From contig NZ_CACVAO010000001.1 in the NCBI RefSeq assembly GCF_902726645.1, forward strand, positions 1,798,001 to 1,862,000: DNA of 64,000 nt, given 5' to 3'. How positions within the stretch are numbered: the first letter of the stretch is position 1; each line of letters begins with the position of its first letter. A program made the position numbers and the translations under genes. The notes under the pieces were generated by a model. The model did no database searches and was not told the origin of the DNA. It saw only the letters and a list, made by a program, of their open reading frames with translations. This DNA is from Halobacillus ihumii. Its GTDB lineage: Bacteria; Bacillota; Bacilli; Bacillales; Halobacillaceae. Of this stretch, positions 25,895 to 33,652 are shown in pieces.

Positions 25895-25924
25895 AACCGC
25901 CGGGACAAGCCGGCGGTTAGCGCC
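25889..25924. terminator. Long GC-rich hairpin at the end of thiE
   Basis: Perfect 13-bp stem (25889-25901 with 25912-25924) around a 10-nt loop, overlapping the last base of the thiE stop codon. No T run follows in the thiE direction; instead the tandem array begins there. Confidence 0.65.
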
Positions 25925-26541
25925 TAGAGTCTACTTACAACTTCACGAACATCTTCAGCATACGTAACAGCGGAAATCACGCATATCCCATCAGCTCCTG
26001 CTTCAAGCACCGAACCGGTATTTTGAACGGTTATTCCCCCGATCCCCACTAACGGAATATCAGGATACATCCATCGCACTCTTTCGATCCATTCAACACC
26101 AACTGGCGCTTTCGCATCAACTTTTGTGGATGTCCCAAATACCGGACCCGCACCCAAGTAATCAACGACACCGACTGAGCTTTTCCTCAATTCGACTTCA
26201 TTAGATACTGATAAGCCGATAATTTTATTAGGAAAAGCCGAACGTAGCTTCTCAACGCTCACATCGTCCTGCCCTACATGAATTCCGTCCGCTTCCAAAG
26301 GTTCCACCAAAACGCTGTCGTCATTTACTATAAACAACACATCATGCTTCCGGCAAAGCTGGCGCAGTTTCAGGCCGAGAGCCAGTTTCTTCTCACCCTT
26401 AAGCGATCCTGGTCCTTTTTCACGAAATTGGAAAGCTGTAATACCGCCTGCGATGGCCTCTTCTAAAACCTTCACTGGGTCGCGTTGGCAATTCTGACTG
26501 CCCATAATGAGATATTTCCTTAATCTCTTCCGAAGGTTCAT
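25924..26541 (-). CDS. thiE: Thiamine-phosphate synthase (ThiE)
   Basis: Joins HMP-PP and thiazole phosphate to thiamine monophosphate, 205 aa, TIM barrel. Motifs: FQFREKGPGS (pyrimidine/pyrophosphate binding), FIVNDDSVL, DGIHVGQDDVS, and the C-terminal VGIGGIT phosphate loop. Its ATG overlaps the thiM stop (ATGA), so it is the last gene of tenA-thiD-thiM-thiE. No thiazole synthesis genes (thiG, thiS, thiO) are in the operon, which fits salvage. Confidence 0.93.
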   Translation of the reverse strand: MNLRKRLRKYLIMGSQNCQRDPVKVLEEAIAGGITAFQFREKGPGSLKGEKKLALGLKLRQLCRKHDVLFIVNDDSVLVEPLEADGIHVGQDDVSVEKLRSAFPNKIIGLSVSNEVELRKSSVGVVDYLGAGPVFGTSTKVDAKAPVGVEWIERVRWMYPDIPLVGIGGITVQNTGSVLEAGADGICVISAVTYAEDVREVVSRL

Positions 26542-27314
26542 GAAGAAACACCCTCAAGTTGTGATAATTCCAAAGCCAGCGCATCAATAAAGTGGGCAGC
26601 AAAAGTCCCAGGGCCTACAACGCTCGACTTTGAAGCAGCCCATTCTGCAGCTAGCCCATAAAATTTAACGGTGGTATAAGCCTGTTGCAGGGGAGTACCA
26701 TTAGTTGACAGACAAGCCGTTACGATCGAGCCCAGCAAACATCCCGCCCCTGTTACCTTAGATAATAACGAATGTCCTGTTTCATTGGATATTGTCTCTT
26801 CCCCATCTGAGATCACATCAACTTCACCCGTGACTATAGCTAACGACTTAAATTCATTTGCGACTTTGACAGCAATCTCTTCAGGATTTCCTGAATCAAC
26901 TGAATCTACCCCTTTTGTTTCTAAAGAAATGCCGACGATGTGAGCGAGCTCGCCTGCGTTTCCTTTAATAGCAGCAGGCTCAACCTCTGCTATGATCCGA
27001 TTAAAGGCTTGCGTACGAAAGGGAGTGGCTGCTACACCTACAGGATCAATCACTACTGGGATCCCCTTCTCATTTGCAGCTTTTCCAGCTAGTATCATGG
27101 CTTGGATCTGAGGCTCTGTCAACGTTCCCATATTGATTAACACACCATCGGATAAGTTTGCTATATCAGCTGCGTCCTCCTTTGCCATCGCCATGATGGG
27201 CGACCCGCCAAAGGCTAGTAAACCATTGGCACTAAAGTTCATGACCACTTGATTCGTTAAATTATGAATCAGCGGCTGCTTCATACGAACGTTTGAAATC
27301 ACATTTACAGCCAT
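26538..27314 (-). CDS. thiM: Hydroxyethylthiazole kinase (ThiM)
   Basis: Phosphorylates salvaged 4-methyl-5-(2-hydroxyethyl)thiazole, 258 aa. Conserved PLIHNLTNQVVMNFSAN near residues 14-30, AFGGSPIMA, DPVGVAATPFR and the C-terminal VTGAGCLLGS (catalytic Cys region). ATG at 27314 after GGGAGGAGG. It overlaps thiD by 10 bp and thiE by 4 bp. Confidence 0.93.
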   Translation of the reverse strand: MAVNVISNVRMKQPLIHNLTNQVVMNFSANGLLAFGGSPIMAMAKEDAADIANLSDGVLINMGTLTEPQIQAMILAGKAANEKGIPVVIDPVGVAATPFRTQAFNRIIAEVEPAAIKGNAGELAHIVGISLETKGVDSVDSGNPEEIAVKVANEFKSLAIVTGEVDVISDGEETISNETGHSLLSKVTGAGCLLGSIVTACLSTNGTPLQQAYTTVKFYGLAAEWAASKSSVVGPGTFAAHFIDALALELSQLEGVSS

Positions 27315-28117
27315 TTGTTAAAAACCTCCTCCCGTGTTGCGAAGTGGTTGGTTGGACCGCTTCCCTGCCCAAGTTCAAACGAATGACGGATCGCTTCCGT
27401 AACAAAGTACTTACCCTGTTCAACAGCCTCGACAAGCGATGAGCCATGACTTAAATGAGCAGTGATGGCAGCAGAATACGTACATCCTGTTCCATGAGTA
27501 TTTTTTGTATCAATTCGTTCACTTGAAAAAGTATGAATTTCCGAGCCATCAAATAGAACATCTATGGCCTGACCTTTCATATGGCCGCCTTTTACCAAAG
27601 CCGCACCTGCTCCAAATTTAGTCACAATCTGTGCGGCCGCTTCTTTCATATCATCAATGACCTCAATTGACCCACCTGTAATATCCTCTGCTTCAGGTAT
27701 GTTCGGTGTGACGAGCGATGTGTACGGCAGTAAATTATCACGAAGCCACAAACGCGATTCTTCTTTGATCAAGGGATCGCCGCTTTGTGCTACCATTACA
27801 GGATCCATAACATATGGAGCTGCTATTTCTGGCAGCCATTCTGCGATGGCTTTCATCATGTCTTTACTTGCGATCATCCCTGTTTTAAACGCATGAATAG
27901 GCATATCTGAAGAAACGGCTTCTAATTGTTTCCTTAGCATATCAACAGACAAGTCGTGTATATCCTTAACCCCTGTTGTATTTTGAGCGACTACCGAAGT
28001 AATGACGCTCATGCCATAAGTCTTTAACTCTTGAAATGTTTTTAAATCAGCTTGAATGCCCGCCCCCCCGCTCGGATCAGTCCCGCCAATCTTTAATGCG
28101 CAAGCCGCTTGTTTCAT
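27305..28117 (-). CDS. thiD: Hydroxymethylpyrimidine/phosphomethylpyrimidine kinase (ThiD)
   Basis: Two-step kinase making HMP-PP, 270 aa, ribokinase-like fold. Motifs: GGTDPSGGAGIQADLKTF at residues 11-28, DPVMVAQSG, and the anion hole/catalytic HGTGCTYSAA with the preceding DTKN. Its ATG overlaps the tenA stop (ATGA). Second gene of the thiamine salvage operon. Confidence 0.93.
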   Translation of the reverse strand: MKQAACALKIGGTDPSGGAGIQADLKTFQELKTYGMSVITSVVAQNTTGVKDIHDLSVDMLRKQLEAVSSDMPIHAFKTGMIASKDMMKAIAEWLPEIAAPYVMDPVMVAQSGDPLIKEESRLWLRDNLLPYTSLVTPNIPEAEDITGGSIEVIDDMKEAAAQIVTKFGAGAALVKGGHMKGQAIDVLFDGSEIHTFSSERIDTKNTHGTGCTYSAAITAHLSHGSSLVEAVEQGKYFVTEAIRHSFELGQGSGPTNHFATREEVFNKWL

Positions 28118-28803
28118 TTAGACGTCACCGCCTCTCCAGTCGGCCATTCCTCACAAGTTAAAGCCATTTCCCAGAAATTCAACTCCAGCTGACAGCTCTT
28201 GCGAAAGGCCTCCTTCATCCGTTTCAATTCACTCTCTGAAGCCTCTTCGGCCAGCTCATTAAGGCGTTCACGCATGGCCATGGATAGCGTATCAAATTCC
28301 TCATTCGCGTAGAAATCTATCCACGGGTAGAACGTATGATTCGGTGATGGCTGATATTTTTTCACCAAATGGTTGCCGATTTCGAGATAAGTCCATGGGC
28401 AAGGAAGCAGGGCAGCGAGAATTTCTCCGAGCCCTCCCATTTGAGCGTGATACATCATGTGTTTGACATAATGATCGGCTGTTGGCGGAAGCGGGTAGCC
28501 TTGCAATTCGTCATAACCTGCACCGATGACATCACAGAAATTGTGATGAGGATGGGTTTCACTATTTAGAACAAATCCGACTTGTTCACTAAAATAGCCC
28601 ATGTCACGTCGTTCTGTAGATTTTGATATGGCAACACCGTAAACATGCATAAAGGCGTTCAAGTACTCATAATCGGCCTTAATGTAATGGGCTAATGCTT
28701 CGTGCGGTACTTCACCCTTGCCAATTCCATCGACAAATGGATGGTTAAAAATTGCTTCAAACAATTCATTATTTTCTTTTCTTAATGTTTCGGTAAATGT
28801 CAT
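28114..28803 (-). CDS. tenA: Thiaminase II / aminopyrimidine aminohydrolase (TenA)
   Basis: Hydrolyses aminomethylpyrimidine breakdown products to HMP for thiamine salvage, 229 aa, all-helical. The catalytic Cys lies in LLPCPWTYLEIG; other family residues in YIKADYEYLNAFMHVY and YPWIDFYANEEF. ATG at 28803 after AAGGAGG; the longer frame to 28836 lacks a site. First gene of the operon, about 57 bp from a TPP riboswitch. Confidence 0.92.
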   Translation of the reverse strand: MTFTETLRKENNELFEAIFNHPFVDGIGKGEVPHEALAHYIKADYEYLNAFMHVYGVAISKSTERRDMGYFSEQVGFVLNSETHPHHNFCDVIGAGYDELQGYPLPPTADHYVKHMMYHAQMGGLGEILAALLPCPWTYLEIGNHLVKKYQPSPNHTFYPWIDFYANEEFDTLSMAMRERLNELAEEASESELKRMKEAFRKSCQLELNFWEMALTCEEWPTGEAVTSK

Positions 28804-28859
28804 AAAATGTTGCCTCCTTAGTTTATAGGAAGCCACTGAAAGGTGATTTGAGATGAGGC

Positions 28860-28943
28860 TACTTTCCTTTACGCTGGTATTACCCAGATCAGGTCCAAAG
28901 GGATTAAGGAAAATCCTTATCTCAGCGTGCTCGCACCCCTAGT
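28860..28943 (-). ncRNA. TPP riboswitch (THI element) controlling tenA-thiD-thiM-thiE
   Basis: On the minus strand the conserved blocks appear in order: GGGGTGC, GCTGAGAT, ACCTGATCTGGGTAATACC and AGCGTAAAGGAAAG. Thiamine pyrophosphate binding is expected to switch the downstream salvage genes off. I saw no clear terminator between it and the tenA ribosome-binding site (about 28811-28817), so control may be translational. Confidence 0.92.
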
Positions 28944-28955
28944 AGATTCCGAAGA

Positions 28956-29450
28956 TTATAGATTTGTTTGAGGTAATGCATGAGTTTGTCGCATTTTTGA
29001 AACTACAAACCAGCCAATCAATGCACCAGTTGTACTGCTGATAAGAAAGGACGGCAAGAAGGCTAATGCTCCCGCTGAACTCCCCATTAAAATGTTGGCA
29101 AAGGGCACGGAGAGCATGGCACCGATTAACCCAGTGCCAATCATTTCACCTGCTGCAGCAGTCCATGTTTTTCTAGACCATTTGTAAAAGTAACCCGCCA
29201 GTAAAGCCCCAATCATGCCTCCTGGAAACGCAAGCAATGTTCCAAGCCCAAGCAAGTTACGCAGCAGGCCGATCATAAAGGCAATCGCAACCGCCGGAAT
29301 GGGTCCAAGCGTGACAGCGGCCATAACATTAACTGCGTGTTGAACAGGATAAGCCTTAGCTATTCCAGCAGGAAACCAGAGCATTTGCGAACCAAGCGTT
29401 CCGATTGCTACAAATACAGCCATGGTCGTTAATAAGCGAGTTCGATTCAT
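28956..29450 (-). CDS. thiW: ECF transporter S component for thiazole/thiamine precursor (ThiW)
   Basis: Substrate-binding membrane subunit of an energy-coupling-factor importer, 164 aa with about five helices. N-terminal segment MLWFPAGIAKAYPVQHAVNV, and GLLRNLLGLGTLLAFPGGMI in the middle, match ThiW proteins, which usually lie beside thiM/thiE and behind TPP riboswitches, as here. The shared EcfA/A'/T module is not in the window. ATG after GAGGAGG. Confidence 0.88.
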   Translation of the reverse strand: MNRTRLLTTMAVFVAIGTLGSQMLWFPAGIAKAYPVQHAVNVMAAVTLGPIPAVAIAFMIGLLRNLLGLGTLLAFPGGMIGALLAGYFYKWSRKTWTAAAGEMIGTGLIGAMLSVPFANILMGSSAGALAFLPSFLISSTTGALIGWFVVSKMRQTHALPQTNL

Positions 29451-29484
29451 ATTTCTCCTCCTCTCATAAAAAGGGAGTGAACAT

Positions 29485-29513
29485 GAAAAAAACCAGATCC
29501 TGAGGGAGGACCT
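29485..29513 (-). terminator. Riboswitch-associated terminator upstream of thiW
   Basis: On the minus strand an 8-bp stem with one G:T pair is followed by seven or more T. It lies between the TPP riboswitch and the thiW ribosome-binding site, the position expected of a regulated terminator. Confidence 0.8.
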
Positions 29514-29550
29514 GGCTTCGAATGGATAAAGTCATAAGACATTTCTTCTG

Positions 29551-29643
29551 ACTACTTCCCTCCGCTGGTCTTAACCAGATCAGGTTCATAAGAGTCGAAA
29601 AGCTGTTTTGCTTTTCTCTCAGCCCGTATCAGGGCCCCCCTAG
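29551..29643 (-). ncRNA. TPP riboswitch (THI element) controlling thiW
   Basis: Minus-strand blocks: CTAGGGGGGCCCTGA, GGGCTGAGAG, an enlarged P3-type arm, GAACCTGATCTGG, and GACCAGCGGAGGGAAGTAG. It is followed by an intrinsic terminator before thiW, consistent with transcriptional control by TPP. Confidence 0.92.
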
Positions 29644-29734
29644 TAGTTATTGTGTAATACTATTCGCTTGGCTGCTTTCATCATAACAGAGAAGATTTGG
29701 ATTGTCATCACGAATCAATTATAAAGCGGACTGC

Positions 29735-31423
29735 CTATTCTTCTTCTACCTTCTTCAGCTTCCATAACCTTACACTAAGTTCCAATAAAAACATATCGTC
29801 AGCATTTAACAGCGACAAGCCCGTTAAATGTTCAATATTGCGCAATCTATGGAGTAATGATTGACGGTGTAACATCAGCGCTCTCGCGGTTTGACTGACA
29901 TTACTATTGTATTTATTGTAAACGATAAACGTATGAATAAGATCCGCCTGACGTTTCTGATCATACATAATCAGCGGTTCCAATGTATCTTTTACAATAT
30001 TTTCAATTTCTTTTTCATGGGATAGTGCCATAAGCAGCCTGTTCATACGAGTATCACTAAAAAAAGTTCGATTTCCATCCTCATGCTGCTGCTTGCCAAT
30101 ATTTAAAGCGGTCACGGCTTGATCATATCCTTGATGAAATACGAAGACCCCATCCTTAGGAAAAGATATTCCCCAGGAAATATTAATGCCAGCAAGCAAC
30201 TCATTTAATCTGCGTTCGATAAGGTCGAGAAATTGGTTACTCGTTTCCATATAAGGGTGGTCATCTGCCTCTAAGTATACAATGACTTCTCCATCCTCGA
30301 ACGTCGTCATGGTCCGGCGATTTAAGACATCGCCAGCATGAGTGACCTCTTTCTGAATATAATAGTTTCGACTATTCATCGAGGAAGAAAGAACCGATTG
30401 ATCCCCGGCCCGCTCGACGTGATTATTTTTTTTCTTAAAGCGGATTGCTCCTACAAGGCAAATATAGGGCAGCGTTAATTCATAGCCGAGCAGTTGAGCC
30501 TTTGACTGCATCTGTTTATCTACTTCGACTTCGCTTTTTGCTAAATCTAGTAAAAAATGATCTCTAAGCCGGATTTCGGTCATTTCGATAGCATTTTCCT
30601 TAACAAAATAAAGAGCACAGGCCGTCAGCGCATGTTCTAATATATTTAAGACAGGCCAGGTTAACTCTTCGTTATCTCTTGGCTGAAACAGCAGGTAGCC
30701 TTGCTTTTTATAATTGGATAGAATGGTAAGCTGATAACAGTACTGCTCCCCAATTTTATATTCTTCAATGTAATGGTAAAGGGGGTGATCGCGAAACGGG
30801 GTCTCCTGGGTCGGAATAAGTTCATAGTCCCCTTCCTCTACCCCGTTCAGCACGTCAATCATCCGCTGATCAAATTCGTAATTTGCCCTCACGATCTTGT
30901 TATGATCACTAATGGCCACAGGAATTTTTGAATGCTGAAAGAGAATGGTCATGATCTCTTGTAGACCTTTGCCATTTAACACACAGTTAATGAGTTCCTG
31001 CCGAACGCCCTCCGCCTGTTTCTGCTCCAATTCTTTTTCCTTGCTTATTTCAGCTAAAACATCTTGCAAAATATCACCAAATCGCACATTCCACGGGATT
31101 TCAATAATGATAAAATTTTGCTCAAGAGCGAGCTGTTGGATGCGGTCAGGAATTTTAAAAATATACCGTCCAGTAGCAATGGCAAGTGCCGAAGCGCCTG
31201 AATGAATAACATCCTTCACATAAACTTCTAAACAGTCAGGGTCATCGCCACATCCGACACCGGTACTGAGCACAAATTCATTTTTACGCACAAAGTTTTC
31301 GACAGGTGTTTCTATAACTGAAATCCATTCCACCTCACTGGTTTCAATACGCTCATTCCCGACATGGACTTTTGCCGGTTTCATGACGGATAACTGTAAG
31401 ACATCCTTAACGGTTATACCCAT
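29735..31423 (-). CDS. PucR-family transcriptional regulator
   Basis: Transcription regulator, 562 aa. N-terminal PucR ligand-binding domain (about 1-130: VKDVLQLSVMKPAKV, STGVGCGDDP, ALAIATGRYIFKIP), a central GGDEF-like/CdaR region, and a C-terminal PucR-type helix-turn-helix (NVSQTARALMLHRQSLLHRL). PucR regulators commonly control purine or amino-acid-derivative catabolism. It lies 18 bp downstream of the EutB-like gene on the same strand, so it probably co-varies with it. Control of this gene and of the 11.7-18.8 kb operon is an inference. Confidence 0.85.
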   Translation of the reverse strand: MGITVKDVLQLSVMKPAKVHVGNERIETSEVEWISVIETPVENFVRKNEFVLSTGVGCGDDPDCLEVYVKDVIHSGASALAIATGRYIFKIPDRIQQLALEQNFIIIEIPWNVRFGDILQDVLAEISKEKELEQKQAEGVRQELINCVLNGKGLQEIMTILFQHSKIPVAISDHNKIVRANYEFDQRMIDVLNGVEEGDYELIPTQETPFRDHPLYHYIEEYKIGEQYCYQLTILSNYKKQGYLLFQPRDNEELTWPVLNILEHALTACALYFVKENAIEMTEIRLRDHFLLDLAKSEVEVDKQMQSKAQLLGYELTLPYICLVGAIRFKKKNNHVERAGDQSVLSSSMNSRNYYIQKEVTHAGDVLNRRTMTTFEDGEVIVYLEADDHPYMETSNQFLDLIERRLNELLAGINISWGISFPKDGVFVFHQGYDQAVTALNIGKQQHEDGNRTFFSDTRMNRLLMALSHEKEIENIVKDTLEPLIMYDQKRQADLIHTFIVYNKYNSNVSQTARALMLHRQSLLHRLRNIEHLTGLSLLNADDMFLLELSVRLWKLKKVEEE

Positions 31424-31441
31424 TTACCACACCCCGCAAGC

Positions 31442-32410
31442 TTATCTAGTTTTAAGCAACTCACTAACTGTTTCATGATCAATGTTATTACCACTCACAA
31501 CAGCTGCCACTACACGACCATCACCTTGCTTCTCTGACAGTAACTTCCCAATTGCTGCCCCAGCCGCTCCTTCTACTGCCATTTTATGATGCTCAAGCAG
31601 AAACAATACTCCTTCTGCAATCGCCTTCTCAGAAATAAGCACGCTTTCGTCCATATACTGCTTAGTCAATTGAAAAGTGTACTGATTATCCGGCCCGATC
31701 CCCCCTAACAAACTGTCTGCCAGCGTTGGCGATTCAGCAATTTTGATCGGATGGCCTTGTTTTAAACTTTTATGCATGACTGCTGAGTTCTCCATTGATA
31801 CACCAGTTACTTGAATGGAAGGGTCATTCGACTTCAAGGTATAGCCAATTCCCGAAAGCAAGCCTCCCCCTGAGAGAGGAACTAATATTTCATCTATGTC
31901 AGGGCACTGATCCAGCACTTCTAACCCTATCGTGCCCTGCCCGGCAATGACATCAAGGTCATCGAATGGTTTGATAACAGAGACACCTTGCTCCTTCTCT
32001 AATCGATAGCAGTAATCTTCCGCATCATCTTGATTTTCACCTACGATCACTACTTCAGCCCCAAGCTCCTTCAGACGATTCACTTTCCCTTTTGGCACCC
32101 GTGAAGAAATGCATACAATAGAATCAATCCCGAGCTGCTTGGCGACATAGGCGACCGCAATACCGTGGTTTCCTGTTGAAAATGTCGCCACACCTTTTTT
32201 TTGGTCGTCGATGGAGAGGGAAAGGATCTTGTTAGCAGCACCTCTTAATTTAAATGCTCCTGTAGGCTGGTGATTTTCAAGTTTTAAATACACTTGATTT
32301 CCCGTGAAATTTGATAAGGCATTCGAATAGATAAGCGGTGTTTGTATAACTAATCCTGCAATCCTCTGCCTCGCCTTCCAAATCTCTCTTAAAGATATGA
32401 ATTCGCTCAC
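31442..32410 (-). CDS. eutB: Threonine dehydratase-family PLP enzyme, EutB-like (hydroxyectoine utilisation)
   Basis: Fold-type II PLP dehydratase, 322 aa, without the C-terminal ACT domain of biosynthetic IlvA. PLP Lys in GAFKLRGA (about residue 55), glycine loop LSGGGLLSGIG, and a late VVSGNN. The stretch TLADSLLGGIGPDNQYTF closely recalls EutB proteins, which dehydrate a hydroxyectoine-derived intermediate and work with EutC. GTG at 32410, 7 bases after AGAGGAG, is preferred over the ATG 8 codons upstream. Plain threonine/serine dehydratase is the alternative. Confidence 0.75.
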   Translation of the reverse strand: MSEFISLREIWKARQRIAGLVIQTPLIYSNALSNFTGNQVYLKLENHQPTGAFKLRGAANKILSLSIDDQKKGVATFSTGNHGIAVAYVAKQLGIDSIVCISSRVPKGKVNRLKELGAEVVIVGENQDDAEDYCYRLEKEQGVSVIKPFDDLDVIAGQGTIGLEVLDQCPDIDEILVPLSGGGLLSGIGYTLKSNDPSIQVTGVSMENSAVMHKSLKQGHPIKIAESPTLADSLLGGIGPDNQYTFQLTKQYMDESVLISEKAIAEGVLFLLEHHKMAVEGAAGAAIGKLLSEKQGDGRVVAAVVSGNNIDHETVSELLKTR

Positions 32411-32703
32411 AATTATTCTCCTCTCTTTATACATATGCCAGGATGGTTCAGATTTTTCAGATATTATTGAACAAAAAAAGAGAGCATACTATGGAACGTT
32501 GTATGAACTCTTCATTATTTCATTAATGATTATTGGAGCACTTCTTCTGGGAAGCTTCTGAAGATTTCATCATATCTTCTGCTTTTCTACGGACCAAACG
32601 GCCATTCATATACCATTCGACTATGTGTTTCTATACTTAATTATACAACATTTCGGTGTTAAAATACAGATAATCGTTCGACAAAAACTTGCTATTAGAG
32701 GGG
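32411..32703. other. Intergenic region between eutB-like and ku genes
   Basis: 293 bp, AT-rich. A 28-codon minus-strand frame (32523-32609, beginning MNGRLVRRKAEDMMK) is present but lacks a convincing ribosome-binding site. Nothing else is supported. Confidence 0.4.
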
Positions 32704-33558
32704 TTATGACGACTTTTTCTTTGTTGATGATTTCTTGGACGTTTTCTTTTTAGGAGCTGCCTTTTTAGGAGCAACTTTCTTTTTATTTTTCGATTCGTCC
32801 AGTGACTTTTCTAAGGCTTCCATAAGGTCTGTCACATTGTCAGGACGTTTTTTCTCTTTAGCTGTTGTCACTTCTTCATTATTTCGTTTGGCTTCAATAA
32901 GTTCCAGAAGAGCTGTGCGGTATTCATCCGTGTACTTCTCTGGTTCAAACTCGGCTGTGAGTTCGTCAATCAGCGCAACAGCCGTCTTCATTTCCTTCTT
33001 ACTTAAATCAGTTTGCTCAGGAACGTTTGGTACCTCGCCAACATCTCGCACCTCATCCGGATAATGGATGGTTTCCATAAGCAATGTATTTTTATACACT
33101 CGCAAAATAGCCAATTGTTCTTTTGAACGAATAATAATCTTGGCAATTCCGATTTTCCCCGTATCTTCAAGGGCTTCCCTTAATAAGCCGTAAGCTTTAT
33201 TTCCACCGCTGTTCGGTGAAATAAAATAGCTGCGCTCAAAATAAATAGGGTCAATTTCTTCAAGTTTGACAAAATCAAGGATTTCCACCGCTTTGTCTTC
33301 TTGTTCTTTCTTTAAGTTCTTTAAATCCTCTTCATCAAGCACTACAAATTTATTTTTAGCATACTCGTAAGCTTTGACGATCTCCTCATTTTTCACTTCT
33401 TCTTCGCAAACCGGGCATCTTTTCTTATACTCAATCGGGGAATTACATTTTCCATGTAATTGACGCAACTTAATATCTTTGTTCTCAGTAGCAGCATGAA
33501 GTTTGATCGGTATATTCACAAGACCAAAACTAATCGATCCCTTCCACATTGTATGCAT
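32704..33558 (-). CDS. ku: Ku-type non-homologous end-joining protein
   Basis: Homodimeric DNA-end-binding protein, 284 aa. N-terminal MWKGSISFGLVNIPIKL, a CPVCEEEV zinc-hook-like segment and YELERSYF-type core (YFERSYFISP), then the bacterial Ku C-terminus. The last 30 residues are very Lys/Ser rich, a DNA-binding tail seen in Bacillus Ku. Divergent from ligD with 94 bp between them, the classic pair for two-component bacterial NHEJ. ATG after AAGGAG. Confidence 0.93.
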   Translation of the reverse strand: MHTMWKGSISFGLVNIPIKLHAATENKDIKLRQLHGKCNSPIEYKKRCPVCEEEVKNEEIVKAYEYAKNKFVVLDEEDLKNLKKEQEDKAVEILDFVKLEEIDPIYFERSYFISPNSGGNKAYGLLREALEDTGKIGIAKIIIRSKEQLAILRVYKNTLLMETIHYPDEVRDVGEVPNVPEQTDLSKKEMKTAVALIDELTAEFEPEKYTDEYRTALLELIEAKRNNEEVTTAKEKKRPDNVTDLMEALEKSLDESKNKKKVAPKKAAPKKKTSKKSSTKKKSS

Positions 33559-33652
33559 GGACTATTTCACTCCTTTTTGATTAGCTTTTACCCTCCGAGA
33601 AAAAATATGACTAAAAGCTATATACTCGATCAAAATAAGGATAGAAAAGAAG

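Noticed and set aside
25621..25908. Minus- and plus-strand ORFs made of heptad repeats (APIKSEK and ILSALSP)
   Set aside because: They arise because the 21-bp tandem unit has no stop codon in these frames; there is no ribosome-binding site and both overlap terminator hairpins.
32523..32609. 28-codon minus-strand ORF (MNGRLVRRKAEDMMK...)
   Set aside because: Composition is protein-like but the start has no ribosome-binding site and no neighbour supports it; left as a note in the intergenic entry.
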